Assembly: GCA_025201345.1 (NCBI GenBank)
Contig: JAIXMG010000001.1
Location: 1,612,001-1,676,000 of the forward strand
Direction of reading: 5' to 3'
Origin: Thamnidium elegans
Lineage: Eukaryota > Mucoromycota > Mucoromycetes > Mucorales > Mucoraceae
DNA: 64,000 nt
Part shown: one piece after another, positions 1 through 11,559 of the stretch
How the letters are laid out: each line of letters opens with the position of its first letter
Position numbering within the stretch: the first letter of the stretch is position 1
Program-made: the position numbers and the translations under genes
Notes under the pieces: model-generated
Databases searched by the model: none
The model's input: the letters and a program-made list of their open reading frames with translations, nothing else
Told to the model about the DNA's origin: nothing

Positions 1-2
1 CC

Positions 3-1172
3 TTTGTCCGAACAATTACTCCCAAGGTCTCTTCCAAGTACGCCACTGACGAAGGTGACCATGTTGCTCACAATCCTCATGCTTCTGCTGTCACCACTGA
101 GGGTTCTTACCGTGTTATTGTTTCTCCTCAAGCTACATACCAAAAACTTTTCAATATGTTTTATTGGGGTATTAACATTGGTTCTCTCGCCGCTATCACT
201 ACGATCGTTCTTGAGCAACAAGTTGGTTTCTGGGCCGCTTATCTTTTACCCACACTAGTCTTTATTCCCGCCATCTTGGTTGTAATGGCTGGTAAGAAAA
301 TCTATGTCAGAAATCCTCCTCGTGGTTCCATCTTTATCGAAGTTTACAAGATTATCAAACTTTCTTTCAAACATACCCTCGAAGGTTGTAAGCCTTCAAA
401 CTTACCTCAAGAACTTGCTGCTATTGCTACTTGGGATGATATCTTTATTGATGAACTTCGTCGTACTTTCAAGGCTTGTATTGTTTTCTGCTGGTATCCT
501 ATTTACTGGCTTTGTTACTCTCAAATGACCAGTAACATGGTTTCCATGGCTGCTACTATGCAAACTGGTGGTGTTCCCAACGATATTATGCAAAATATCA
601 ATCCTTTGACTTTAGTTCTTTTCATCCCTATTATGGATCGTTTCGTATATCCTGGTTTCCGTAAGATGGGTTTCCATTTCCGTCCCATTATGCGTATTAC
701 TTGGGGTTTCGTATTTGCCGCTCTTGCTATGGCTTACGCTGCTGGTATTCAAGCTCTTATCTATAGCAGAGGCCCCTATTACGATAACCCCAGTGGTACC
801 AACAAGAACGATGTTTCTGGTGCCTTAATTGTACCTGCTTATATCTTGATTGCTATCTCCGAAATCTTTGCTTCTATTACCGGTCTTGAATATGCTTATA
901 AGAAGGCTCCCGAAAAGATGAAGTCTCTTGTTATGGCCGTTTTCTTGTTCATGAACTGTTTCGGTTCCATCCTTGGTTTCGCTCTTGTATCTGTAGCTTA
1001 TAATCCTAAATTGAAGTGGATGTACGCTGGTATTTCCATTGCTATGGGTATTTGTGCTCCCCTTTTCTTCTATTGTCACGGAAAGAATGATGCTACTGAT
1101 GTTGAGGAGGATGCTATTGGTCGTGATAACAAGCAAGTTGATGTTGTTGAATACGAAGCTGAAAAGTCTTCC

Positions 1173-1178
<6 letters not shown>
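3..1178 (+). CDS. POT/PTR2-family proton-coupled peptide transporter (5' partial)
   Basis: The open frame runs in from the left edge and ends in TAA at 1176-1178, giving about 391 residues of the C-terminal two thirds of a peptide transporter. The family signature is visible as NMFYWGINIGSLA at about residues 50-62, followed by several hydrophobic membrane segments and a hydrophilic acidic tail ending in EKSSV. POT proteins take up di- and tripeptides with protons across the plasma membrane. No intron is seen in the visible part. Codons ending in C and T (GGT, CTT, TTC, ATC) dominate, as in well-expressed fungal genes. The real start and the first helices lie outside the window. A nitrate-type or histidine-type POT transporter is an alternative substrate class that cannot be excluded. 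Confidence 0.9.

Positions 1179-1211
<33 letters not shown>
1177..1211 (+). repeat. Poly(A) tract at the stop codon
   Basis: An uninterrupted run of 35 A begins inside the TAA stop codon of the peptide transporter. It is genomic, since ordinary sequence follows it. It could be slippage expansion of a short A run or the trace of an inserted cDNA end. Confidence 0.85.
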
Positions 1212-1214
<3 letters not shown>

Positions 1215-2099
1215 ATTACCACCTATCTTACTTTTTTTTACCCAACTTAATTTTTTCCATTACTACTATTTATTATTTTAACTTTATTATTACTTGTACA
1301 ACTATTACTCTTCTACTTTTTTTTTTTTATATAATATATATTAATGACTACAAAAAAATAAACCAATCATTATATTTTTTTTTAAAAAAAAAAAGAAATA
1401 CTAGGCTTGTCTCAATCGACTAACTGTAAAAGAAAGATAAGGTTACTTCGATTCTGCTTATTTTCTTCCACTCTTTCCATTCCCTTGATTGGTAATTGTT
1501 TGTATCTGGGTATTACAATAATCTATATTTGTGCAGACATGCCAATCTTGGCTGAACAAAGAACGACAAGAAGATCTGCAAACTAATCTGAAAAGTAAAT
1601 ACGCCCAATTACATCCGTTGCATCTGAGCAATTACTTTCTCGGAGTTTTTTTTTTCTTGTGCTTTCAAATCAAAACCTTTTTCTTTATGGTTCTCTTCTT
1701 TTTTTTTTTTTTTTTATACATGTGCGTGTGTGTGTTCAAAGAAAGTAAAAATATAAATATCAATATTTAAAGAACGTGCTTATATTATCGTATGTGATTG
1801 GAATTTCTCTTGTATACGACGTAACATGTCACGGTGTGTCCTAAATGTCACATTAACTTATTCCGAAAAAGCACGACATTTATAAACCACTCTCCATTTC
1901 TTGATTTAGTGATCCCGACTGAAACGAACTGATTACTCCATGTGACATTCCTCATTAGGGAACCACCAAAAAAAAGGGGGGGGGGGAAGGATAGTACCAA
2001 ACTTATTCGTTTTGTTTCTGCAATAACAAAATAACAAGATTCCACGAATTTATTAGGAATAAAACAGTTGTTATGACACTCTTCAAATATATATTTATA
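1212..2099. other. Intergenic, between convergent genes
   Basis: AT-rich spacer between the transporter and the RdRP, which converge here. It contains T and A runs, an A8G9 homopolymer junction near 1970-1986 and short open frames without recognisable domains. A 10-bp inverted repeat (aatgtcacat/atgtgacatt) lies around 1846 and 1941. No gene is supported. Confidence 0.6.
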
Positions 2100-5000
2100 T
2101 TACATAATTAGATCTGAAAGTTTTACATTTATGACATGACTTTCCTCTCCTTGAGTAACGGTGCTATAATGATCCACATTTCCTTGTCCATGAACAGGTT
2201 CTTGTTCAATAGTATAATCCTCAATATTATCTTCTAACCTGCCAGCTAGTTCGTCTTCTTGCTCACTATCAGAACTACTTTCATCTTCAATATCATCGTC
2301 ACTATCATTATCTTCGTCTTCAGACTCAAACAATACTTCAGCTGTCCGTTTCACAGCACTGTTAATCATTTCAGCGGAGACGGCCTGTAAGAATCGATTT
2401 TCTCTTGGTCTAATAGAATTTATAATAGCAATGGACGCAATATGATCATCCAAAACCCAAGGAAAACTCATATATCTTTCCATTGTAGAATTATAAGTAA
2501 CGTCGCTCTTGTATTCGGAAGGATGATACGTGACATAATACCAGGCAGCTACCTTCGCTTTTATTAAAGTCTGTAAATCTTGGCCATGATAATTTAAAAA
2601 CTCTGCTTCAAACTCTTGCCTCCAATCTTCTTTAAACTTAATATAAGCCGCCCTGATTCTTTCAATAAAACGAGGCTTATCCTTCAAAGACAGATACTTT
2701 GGCCAATGCAATATATGACCCGAGATAAATTCAATTTCGGTTCGAACGGTGTATCGTCCTAATACAAGACGTAAGCTGTGGTCGTATTTGGACTTGACTT
2801 TTCTTGCGTCTGCAATATACTTGTACATGTCATCTGTGAATAGACGAGGGTCATACGAACAGTGATTTGCTACGTATTGTTTACCTACGATCTGTGAACT
2901 GATGCGATATATTTGTCCAGAAGGCTTTTTTGATGTGTAAGTACATAATTTGTTTTCTTCCATAAAATCAGGGAATGGATATTCATGAAATTCGCTATAT
3001 ATTGTTGCGTATAAACCAGTTTTTGCAAAATCTATTTTTTTAAAAAAAAAAAAATGAGGGAGGAATTAGAAAGATTATAAAAACCATCAAAAAGATTATC
3101 TTACCGAGTGCTCTCGAAAGTTGTTGTGAAAGATAAATACAATCACCATGAAAAACGCCTTCTTTATGTCTATCAGATATAGCTATATATGCCTTTTTTA
3201 ACACATCTAAACGATCTTTAGATATATAGGTTGTGAAATATTTAGCCATTTCTTTGAATGCAATTTTAGGCAAGTTGTTTGGTGTGTAAATGGTAATATA
3301 GTTTCTGGGCGCTAAAGATGTTTTACTGGGTATAAGTTTTGCGTCCCAAATGACACTACAAACGTAAAAGAGCTCTTAGTACCTGTGGTATTATAATGCT
3401 TTATAAAAATTCTTACGTAAAGTTATCATCGTCTGGGTCATCATTTGAAATTGCACTTGGAATATCTCTGGCTTCAACTGAAGAATAGACCAAGACATTA
3501 GTATAATGTCGAAGCTTGGGTTCATTGACTGCATTCACTACTCTCATATCACTAGGAAAGTAAGAAGAATCTCTAAGGATTACACAAGGGCCTTCAATAA
3601 TCCGTCTATTGTCAGTTAACCCAGACTTGTCCGTGATTTGCAGAAAGACCTCGGTTGGGCCTAAAACTCCAGTTTCATCCATAACAGCAAACACTCTAAC
3701 GCCTTGCTCTACATGTAATTTGCAATCATTACGAATATCTTGCAAGACGTTATTTTGATAAGCAGATGCCAAATTACTGATATAAGGATCATTCATATCC
3801 AAAAAACCGGCATTAAGGATATTTTGAAAATCATGCATGATGCCATTTGAATAGAAATCACACATGGAATCCAAACTGATTTCATCTTTTGTAAACATAT
3901 TTCGTTTGTATTGAGTCATGGTTTCATTCAACAGATCTAGAAATACGTAGTTTGGAATACCCAAGGAAGATAATAGGATGATGATTTTTCGGTTCAGATA
4001 AATTTTATTGGGTTTTGATACCTTAATGACTTCCAATGTTAATCTATCGCTGTTAAATTTCACTTGCGTGTCTCTTAATTGAACTTTGCGTTTGGTCAAG
4101 AAATTGGATATCATCAGGATACCTTTAGAACCAGCCAAATTAAATTTAACTACACTTGGTGTAAAATCCAGATCTAATTTCTTTGCGATTTCTCTTGCTA
4201 TTTGTGGAGACATCTTACCACAGTCAGTTGTAAATATATAACCATTGTATTCGTAATCTTCAATTTCTCCAATTTCGTTTGCTGCAAGTTTTAAATCCGT
4301 CAATCTTGGAGCAAAACCTTGTCCCGAACAAATAGTAAATGTTGATGCTTTGCTGATTTCTCTAAAATCACCCATCCAATTTATAATATCAGCTCTATCA
4401 ATCTCGTTTGTTCTAGCAAAAAACCAGCACTGATGTGAGCGAATATCGTCAATAGATGTACCTAAGAAATCATAGGTTCGTCCTGCAATTTTAACACCTT
4501 TACGTAGCACTTGATAAATACGATCATATATCTTGGTATTTTGAGTATCGACGTTATCATCAGTATTAGGAGGTAATATCGGTTCCAAATCTTCGTCTGT
4601 AAACTGTACCAGTAAAAACCTATCAGCATGTTGTCGAAAGTGATACTGTACGTGATTCATGGGTTCAATTGCAGGCTGTAAAGGATAAATGGAAGTAGGT
4701 GTAACAATCACTTTCCGCAGAAAAGCATGACCTTCTGGTATGGGTGATTGATAATTAATATGATCTCTTGTCAAAGAATAAATTTGGTTGATGACTGTAT
4801 CTGGACTATAAACACGTTGTTGAGGAGCAGACAATAAAGTTAAAAACAAGAGAGATACTTGTAAAGGTAGTTGTTGCATTTTTTTAAAGAAGTCCACGTC
4901 AACGTTATATTCTCTTAATATTTTTAAATTAAAAGCATGTTCAATCATATAACGGACTTCAAATGACATGTTTAAAGTATAAGCATCCACATCAATTTTC

Positions 5001-6039
5001 TTTGTAGCACGACGTACTTGAAGTTCTGGTGTAAAAATGGTAGGTGAGGCAGTTGCTAAATTTATTTTTTTCTCCAGTGCTTCGTGCGATAGATTATTAG
5101 GACCAAAAGATAAATGAGTAGCGTTTTTATTCGATTTTAATGGCATCTCAAATTCGAGACGATAAACAGTCCAATTACTCAATTTGATTGTGTGATTTGG
5201 AAATCGACCACCAGGAACAATAGGATCTTTACTGGTGCTATCTGCTTTATGTCTCATAATATCACGCGAGAATTCATCCAAAGGAATTTCAATCACTCTA
5301 TCCCAATCTTTTAAATGATACGTATCTGACAGCTTTTGCATAGGAATTTTTGATTTCCAATAATGAGGTGGGTATTTACCACTGATGGTCAAAGAAGAAG
5401 TATTAGTAGCATCGTGTCTTTGCAATACTACCGAGTTTTTAAAATCTGATTGATTATATTTAATACGAAAACGATAGTACCCATCCACATGTGCGAAAAA
5501 CACTTCCACATAGTTTCGGTTTAAATTAATATCAAATGTAACGTATTCTTGTGTAATCCATTCTTCAATAAATACTTTGGGTGTAGATAATCCACCTAAT
5601 GCAAGTTTCTTTACTGAAACTGGTGAACTTTCAACACTCAAGTATTTTGAGAGTGGGATTTGGGTGATTGTTATTAACCTGTCGTTAATATATATAAGCT
5701 GAGATAATAGCTGATCAAGAGGTTTAAACCTAAAAAAGAAAGAAGTGTGTTACATTTGAATTCAACTTTTTTTTTTTTTTTTTTTTTGTCATTACGCATA
5801 AATAATAGCAGCATGCCAGGTTTCTTGATTTAATTCAATGAGTCTAATCGTTCCAAATTCACCAAAGATTTCCCATAACTTTTCGCGATCGGTATTAGGT
5901 ATCAGGTTTGTTATAATAAAGCAGTAATCGGAATTTTCTACAGGAAAAAAAAAAAGGAAGAAAGCCATGTAAATAAACTAGTTTTCAAGATAATTACAAG
6001 TTCATGCTTACCCGAATAATTATCTTCGTACTGTTCCAT
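2100..6039 (-). CDS. RNA-dependent RNA polymerase (RNA silencing), RRM-like N-terminus, altered DxDGD motif
   Basis: Five exons join in frame: 6039-6012, 5937-5796, 5729-3417, 3355-3105 and 3031-2100, giving 1221 aa. Residues 15-57 look like an RRM half-domain (YCFIITNLIP and FGEFGTIRLIEL). The eukaryotic RDR core follows, with FTTDCGKMSP, FNLAGSKGILM, VMDETGVLG and the loop ISNDDPDDDNFTVIWD. The usual DLDGD motif is DPDDD here (D821, D823, D825), so the three metal-binding aspartates remain but the glycine is Asp. The upstream NPCLHPGD-type motif is also changed, to RDSSYFPSD. The last exon carries the C-terminal RDR region (DFAKTGLY, PDFMEE) and an acidic tail. Such enzymes make double-stranded RNA for Dicer in fungal silencing. 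The gene faces the GRF/SNF2-like gene across 162 bp. The family call is firm; whether it is catalytically active is open. Confidence 0.9.
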
Positions 6040-6201
6040 GAACAAGATGACTTCAAAAGAGAGAGAGAGAGAGAGAGAGGGAGAGAGGGAGAAAGGGAAA
6101 TAAGGAAAGCTGATAAATAGACGTGACTTGAAAAATGATTAAATACTTATAATTATAATATGTTTCTCTTTTTTTTTTTTAAATATATACAATAATTAAC
6201 A
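6040..6201. promoter_or_regulatory. Short bidirectional promoter with GA tract
   Basis: Only 162 bp separate the two start codons of the divergent RdRP and GRF/SNF2-like genes, so both 5' UTRs and core promoters must lie here. A (GA)n-rich tract fills about 6057-6100 and a T10 run lies near 6171. No clear TATA box is placed for either side. Confidence 0.65.
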
Positions 6202-8675
6202 ATGAGGACATGTCATTGTGGTAATGTTCCTCTTAGTTTAGAGGTTAGAACACCTGGAAGAAACAGAGGTCGTTGGTATCAGAGGGTACTTTTTTTTTTT
6301 TTTCTTTTTTACTAGTAATATATGTATATTATTTTTTTGACACGCATTTTTTTCCTAGTGTCCAACAGGTACCTGTAGATTCTTCGCATGGGATGAATCA
6401 CCTTATCCTTTTATCAGACATCCCTTAGAAGTCTACTCCTCTATCAAATCACGGATTAACACACGTCCGTCTTATTTCAGCGCTCAATCAGAGTTACGGG
6501 AATCCAGATCAGCTATTCCCCAAACGAAAATTCCTGTTGCTTTCAGTATTCTATCCAAGCAATTAATCGGTATCAAAACCGAAGCCAACCTGACTTTGGA
6601 ACCAGTATTTGCAGGTATTGAGAATGTCAAATGGAGCGATGAACACGATCAGTGGACGATTCCCGCCACGGTCCCAATGTACAATTTAGCCATTTCTTCC
6701 TTACCAACCGAAATCCCCAATTTACAACTTGAAATTGAAACTATTCCACCCGCCATTCTCGATTCTATTATTGAAATGTCTCTTTTAGAAGCCAATGCAC
6801 GGATGCAAGATCCCAGTGAGATGACCGAGATAGAATTCAGGTGGAGCGAATTTGTTGAAAGTAAAATGTATCGATTATTGACACCTGCGCAGAGAAACGG
6901 TGTATTGTTTGGACTGGAAAGATGCGGCAGAGTGTTGTTCGGTAACGAAAATGGAGTTGGAACAATTGGCCAGGTATTGGCTTTAACACAAGTCTATCAA
7001 GACGAATGGCCAGTGCTGGTTACTTGCCCTAATATCTTGTGCCATACTTGGAAGCATGAGATTAAAAAGTGGTTAGGTTTAAGTGACAATGAAATTTGTA
7101 TTCTAGATCCAAAGATACCTGCGCGTGAAATGTTTAAGCAAGAAACTGTTAAAAAACGAAAGAAACATGCTCGAACAAAGTTTCGAGTATCCTATAAAAA
7201 AAGGGCCGAAAGAAGATTAAATGAAGAAGACTATAAAAGCAGTAGTGAAAGCGACGATGACGAAGAAGATGACGAAGAAGATGACGAAGAAAATGTTATA
7301 AAAACAAAGCAAAAAGATGATATAGATCATGTATCAAACATTAAGTTTTACATTACAACCCATCAAAATGCTTCAAAACGTCGAAGAGAGCTACGGGTCA
7401 AGGATTTTAAAATTGTAGTGTGTACAGATAGTCATTATTTGAATACTTTGACTGTAAGTACAGAAGAATATGAGTAATATCCTCTTTTTTTTTTCTAGTT
7501 ATTAATACAGAAGAAGCTAACCCTATTCTTTATTTATTTTTTTCGCTACACACAGACAAGTGAATCCAAATTTTTAAGTCAATTGTTACAAAAACACCGA
7601 CGAATTATTTTAACATCGGACTCAATACGGTATCGTAAACCTTTGCTGCTTTATTCACAGATTAATACCATTTTACCTACAGTATTTACTGATTTCGAAT
7701 CATATGCAAAACGATATTGTGACTCCAAAGCTGCTGTCTTTGGTTATAATAACTTTGGTGAATCTAATACAGTCGAATTAAACTACTTACTGGACGCAAA
7801 TGTTTGGTACACACCAAAGCTGGAGCAACTAAAACCTGATTTCCCTGCCTTTGTTCGTCAAGAAGTGATATTTTCGATTAAAAAAAGTAATACATTAAAA
7901 TGCCAAACGGAAGACATCATTTCTATGGGTAATAATTGTGATATAGTGGATGAAGAACTAGTGGAAACACTGGTAAGTTTTTTTTTTATGTATAGTATGT
8001 ATGCACGTAAAAAAATAACATTTTTTTTATTTTTATTGTAGCATGAAAAGACGGGCGAAATAAAGAAGGAACATATTATTCAGTACTTTAACCATGTATT
8101 TGAAATGTATAAACGACCAAAAATTGCAGTATTTTATCATAACGCAAGTGTTTATAAGGCCATTGAAGAACATTTAAATGCTAAAAAAAAACCGCTTACA
8201 CATTTGGATAATATCCATAATTCTAATTCAATATGTGAAGAATACAACCAGAGTCATTCTGTTCAATTTATTTTCTTGGATATGAAAATGTGTGATTTAG
8301 ACGTATCATTGCATTCAGTTGACTTGGGTAAATTAAATCTCTTCTTTATACGTATATATATATATGTATATATATAGTAACTAACCGTGTATTTAGTTAT
8401 ATTTACAGAGTTGCCTTTTGAAAGGGAAAGGCTTAGTATAATGGAATCTCTGTTTAAGGTAAGTTTCTATTATTATTTAAAGTATTTTTTATTGGTTTTA
8501 ATTTATTTCGTTTTATAGTTCAATGAACGAAAGGGGCCTTTAAGCATTAAATATTTAATTGCTCTTCAAACTATTGGTATGGTTTAATAATAGTATATCA
8601 ATACCCCAGCCACTAACTAATCAATATATTTTATATAAACTAGATGACTATCTTTGGCCCTTGGTAAAGACTTGA
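6202..8675 (+). CDS. GRF zinc finger + HARP-like + degenerate SMARCAL1/ZRANB3-type SNF2 helicase (probable pseudoenzyme)
   Basis: Seven exons (6202-6285, 6359-7453, 7556-7972, 8042-8327, 8409-8458, 8519-8576, 8644-8675) give 673 aa with all phases closing. Residues 4-37 form a GRF zinc finger (C4, C6, C29, C34, then CRFFAW), which binds single-stranded nucleic acid in other proteins. A HARP-like segment follows at about 85-140. The SNF2 ATPase fold aligns with SMARCAL1/ZRANB3 throughout (LTPAQRNGV, EWPVLVTCPN, ILPTVFTDFESYAKRYC, IDDYLWPL) but the motifs are lost. Walker A is NENGVGTIGQ (residues 224-233, Lys replaced by Thr230), DESH is TDSH (384-387), SGTP is TSDS (413-416), and the RIGQ arginine-finger region is shortened away. 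A lysine-rich and acidic insert spans about 285-350. Conserved folding landmarks and intact splicing argue for a retained non-catalytic protein, not a fresh pseudogene. Confidence 0.82.
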
Positions 8676-8872
8676 TGTCAATATTGTATACGAAATCAAA
8701 AAAAAAAAATCTCCTTAAATTATTATTACCATATCATATTATGTCAGCACTATAATAATTTAATAAAATACTCTGTATTCTTTTTTATTGGACTACATTA
8801 TATATATAAAAAAACCCCCCCATTGAAAATAAATTAGTTACACGCACACGCACACACACACACACACAGATT
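8676..8872. repeat. Convergent 3' spacer with (CA)n microsatellite
   Basis: 197 bp between two converging genes. A CA-rich dinucleotide tract occupies about 8841-8870, next to short A and C runs. It probably holds both 3' UTRs. Confidence 0.7.
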
Positions 8873-11094
8873 TTAAATAGCTTGAGCTTGAGGATGTTCT
8901 ACAGCTAATGAAACTCTATGTTTTTGAACAGGCGAAGCCATAACAGCATCAGGTAAATCATTTACAGCAGATACACTAGGCGTCGGAAGTAATGAAAATG
9001 ATGATTCTCTCCTTTCAGAGTGAAGTGCAGCTGCCTTCATTTCTTTAGGAAAGTTACAATAAAGACCTCCAGCTGATGATAAAAGTTAATGAACCAGTTA
9101 CGCAAATATTATATTCTCATTCCTTACCATCTTTACCATCGTAACATACAAGACCAGCAGCACAATCACGAACCAACCATTGGCCAAAGTTACAAGTTTT
9201 CCATTGGCTCGATTTACCGGAATTGACACACTTGTGTTCTCCTGGATTAGAACATTCAGTGCCATCATCGGATTCATCGGTGATAGACCCGTTAGAATCA
9301 GAATCATTAATAGCATGAGTAGCAGTAGTAGTAGGTGCAGCAGTAGAAGAAGTTGTGGTGGTAGTGGTATAAATAGGTTCAGCTACAACCTCTTCTTCAT
9401 CGTAATAATAATCGTCACTATCTTCTGCATCACCGGACCAAACAGAGGTAGGTTCAGTAGGGGTAAATGATGTGGGGGCTTTAGGTTCCTCTTCAGGGAT
9501 ATCTTCATTTAAGAAATCAGGAACATTAATTTCTTTGGCAAGAGAACTAGAACCATCTAATAATTTAGAGCATGAAGTAGGAACTTTGTTATGAATTTTG
9601 TTTACAACATCTATTAATTCGCCGTTATCTTGATGTATATCCCTAAACTCACCATTAAAAAAAATAATTACTTATAAATATTTATATTCTTACCAAACCA
9701 TCACACCAGCTAAATCCTCGCACAGAGCATGTTCTATTTTGACATTTAATGATTGAGGATCATCATAAGAAATGAAGTTCTTGCTTTCGGGATTATATAA
9801 CCAAGGTGTTTGAGAGGTTTCATCCCAATTACGTTGCCATCCGGGTCCAGCACTGACCATATCATCTTGTACAAGTCCTTCTTTACGAAGATTCGTCCAT
9901 TTCCAAATACCAGAGAGTCCACCAGGTTCTTTATTACAAAAAGGGTCATCCCAATATGCATCATCAGAATCACCTTTAGGTGCTCCAATAAAAGATTTTT
10001 CGAATTGACTACGTTCAGTCATACTGGTTTGTACCTTCATTGAACGACCATAGAATGCTAAACCGGCAGTAATCTTGTCAGCTGGAACACCTGCGGCTTT
10101 CCAATCTCTAATACCTTAAAATAAAATTGTTGATGGGTAAGCAAACTTAATAAGGTAATTTTTACGATTTTGTAATACTTTACTTTCTACGAATGAGAAC
10201 GGAGCACCTATTCCTTTATCATCGGCTTGGAAAGGGGCATTGGGGCCCGTGGTAGAAGCCCAAGCACCATTGATATCTATTATTTTTTTTTGTTAGTAAA
10301 AAAATAAAATAAAGAATGAAATATAACCAAATTACCGTAAGTCATCAAATTGACGTGATCAAAATAAGGTACGAATGCTTTAAGGTCGGTCATTGGAATA
10401 CCTGATCTGATAAAGGGCTGAACATGTACAGCCATAGATATTTCCTTGCGTTCATTAGGAAATTTAAGATCAAGGGCGTGGCGCAATTCTTTTAATAATA
10501 ATAAAAAGTTATCAGCATCATTATCAGCAAATTCGTTACAGCCAGCAGCTTGTTTTCCGGGATATTCCCAATCCAGATCAACACCGTCTGTGTGGTATTT
10601 ATCAATAAATTCTAAATTCCAATCAATAAATTTTTTTCGTGATTCGGATGATGCTACCATAGGACTAAATCGCTTAGATCCTGTCCAACCACCTACTGAT
10701 AGTAAAACTTTTGTTTTACTTTCATGAGCTAGTTTGACAACTTGTGGTAAACCTGCTTCTACAGCCCAGTCATCTGGAAACGAAGGAACGTTATCGGGAT
10801 TGTTTAAAACGGCAAATGCTAAACAAATGATATTAATATTAAAAATACACATATACGTACAAGTTTTTTTTTTTACCGTAATTGATGTGAGTATATTTTG
10901 TGAATGGGATATTTTCTACTGGATAATTAGCATATAACCAGTTTGGAAAGTATCTAAAACAGATTTTCTTAAGTATGACATTTCAGAAGCTAATTTTTTA
11001 GTGATAAAATAAAATACCCAATCACCATTTTTGTGGAACCTTCGCACAGAGCAACAGCCGAAGCAAGTGCAGCGGCAATAAAAGATAATTTCAT
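8873..11094 (-). CDS. Secreted GH18 chitinase with C-terminal CBM19
   Basis: Seven exons (11094-11018, 10953-10877, 10818-10336, 10276-10184, 10114-9694, 9642-9128, 9072-8873) encode 621 aa. Residues 1-18 are a signal peptide (MKLSFIAAALASAVALC). The GH18 barrel follows with YFPNWLYANYP, LLSVGGW, the catalytic DGVDLDWEYP (Glu about residue 136), VNLMTYGD, AGLAFYGRSM and GVMVWDIHQD. A Thr/Ser-rich acidic linker leads to a CBM19 chitin-binding module (GEHKCVNSG, WKTCNFGQWL, CAAGLVCYDG, GGLYC) at about 505-560, then a 55-residue tail. The enzyme should hydrolyse beta-1,4-linked GlcNAc in the cell wall, for hyphal growth, separation or nutrition. The chitinase call is firm; its physiological role is inferred. 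Confidence 0.94.
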
Positions 11095-11475
11095 TTTATT
11101 AAATAAAAGGGAAATATAAAATGATTCATCGAAAAATGAAAAAAGGGTTCTATTTTTATATTATGAATTAACTTTTTTTTTTTTTTTTTTTCGTTGGTAT
11201 GTCAGTAATATTTTAAATTAAAAGGGTTCTTCGTTAAAAAAAAGGAAAAATAAAACGCTTCATTCTCCGTAATATATACTTTTTTTTCTTTTTTTTTTTT
11301 TTTTTTTTTTGTGGCGTCGGGTCAAGTGACGATAGCGATGGCAACTGTTGGTAAGTACACGTCGGTTATTGAATATAAGGGCCTGGCCCACCTTCAATTG
11401 CCTTTCTTTTACGCACAGTATACAATCACCCCTTGATTCCTTTATTTTTTTTATTTTATTTATTTTATTTTCTCT

Positions 11476-11515
<40 letters not shown>

Positions 11516-11559
11516 CTTGTTTTTCTTGTTTTTAATAATAAAAAGAAAAAAGTTTTTAT
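11095..11559. promoter_or_regulatory. Divergent promoter region (chitinase / Zn2Cys6 regulator)
   Basis: 465 bp between the start codons of the chitinase and the Zn2Cys6 protein. Long T runs occur near 11172-11191, 11291-11310 and 11479-11515 (37 T). Between them lies a more complex stretch at 11311-11440. The shared position allows the regulator to act on the chitinase, but nothing in the sequence proves it. Confidence 0.55.

Noticed and set aside
1531..1770. A 79-codon open frame downstream of the peptide transporter
   Set aside because: More than half is encoded by T runs, it has no family match, and it lies in a 3' spacer.
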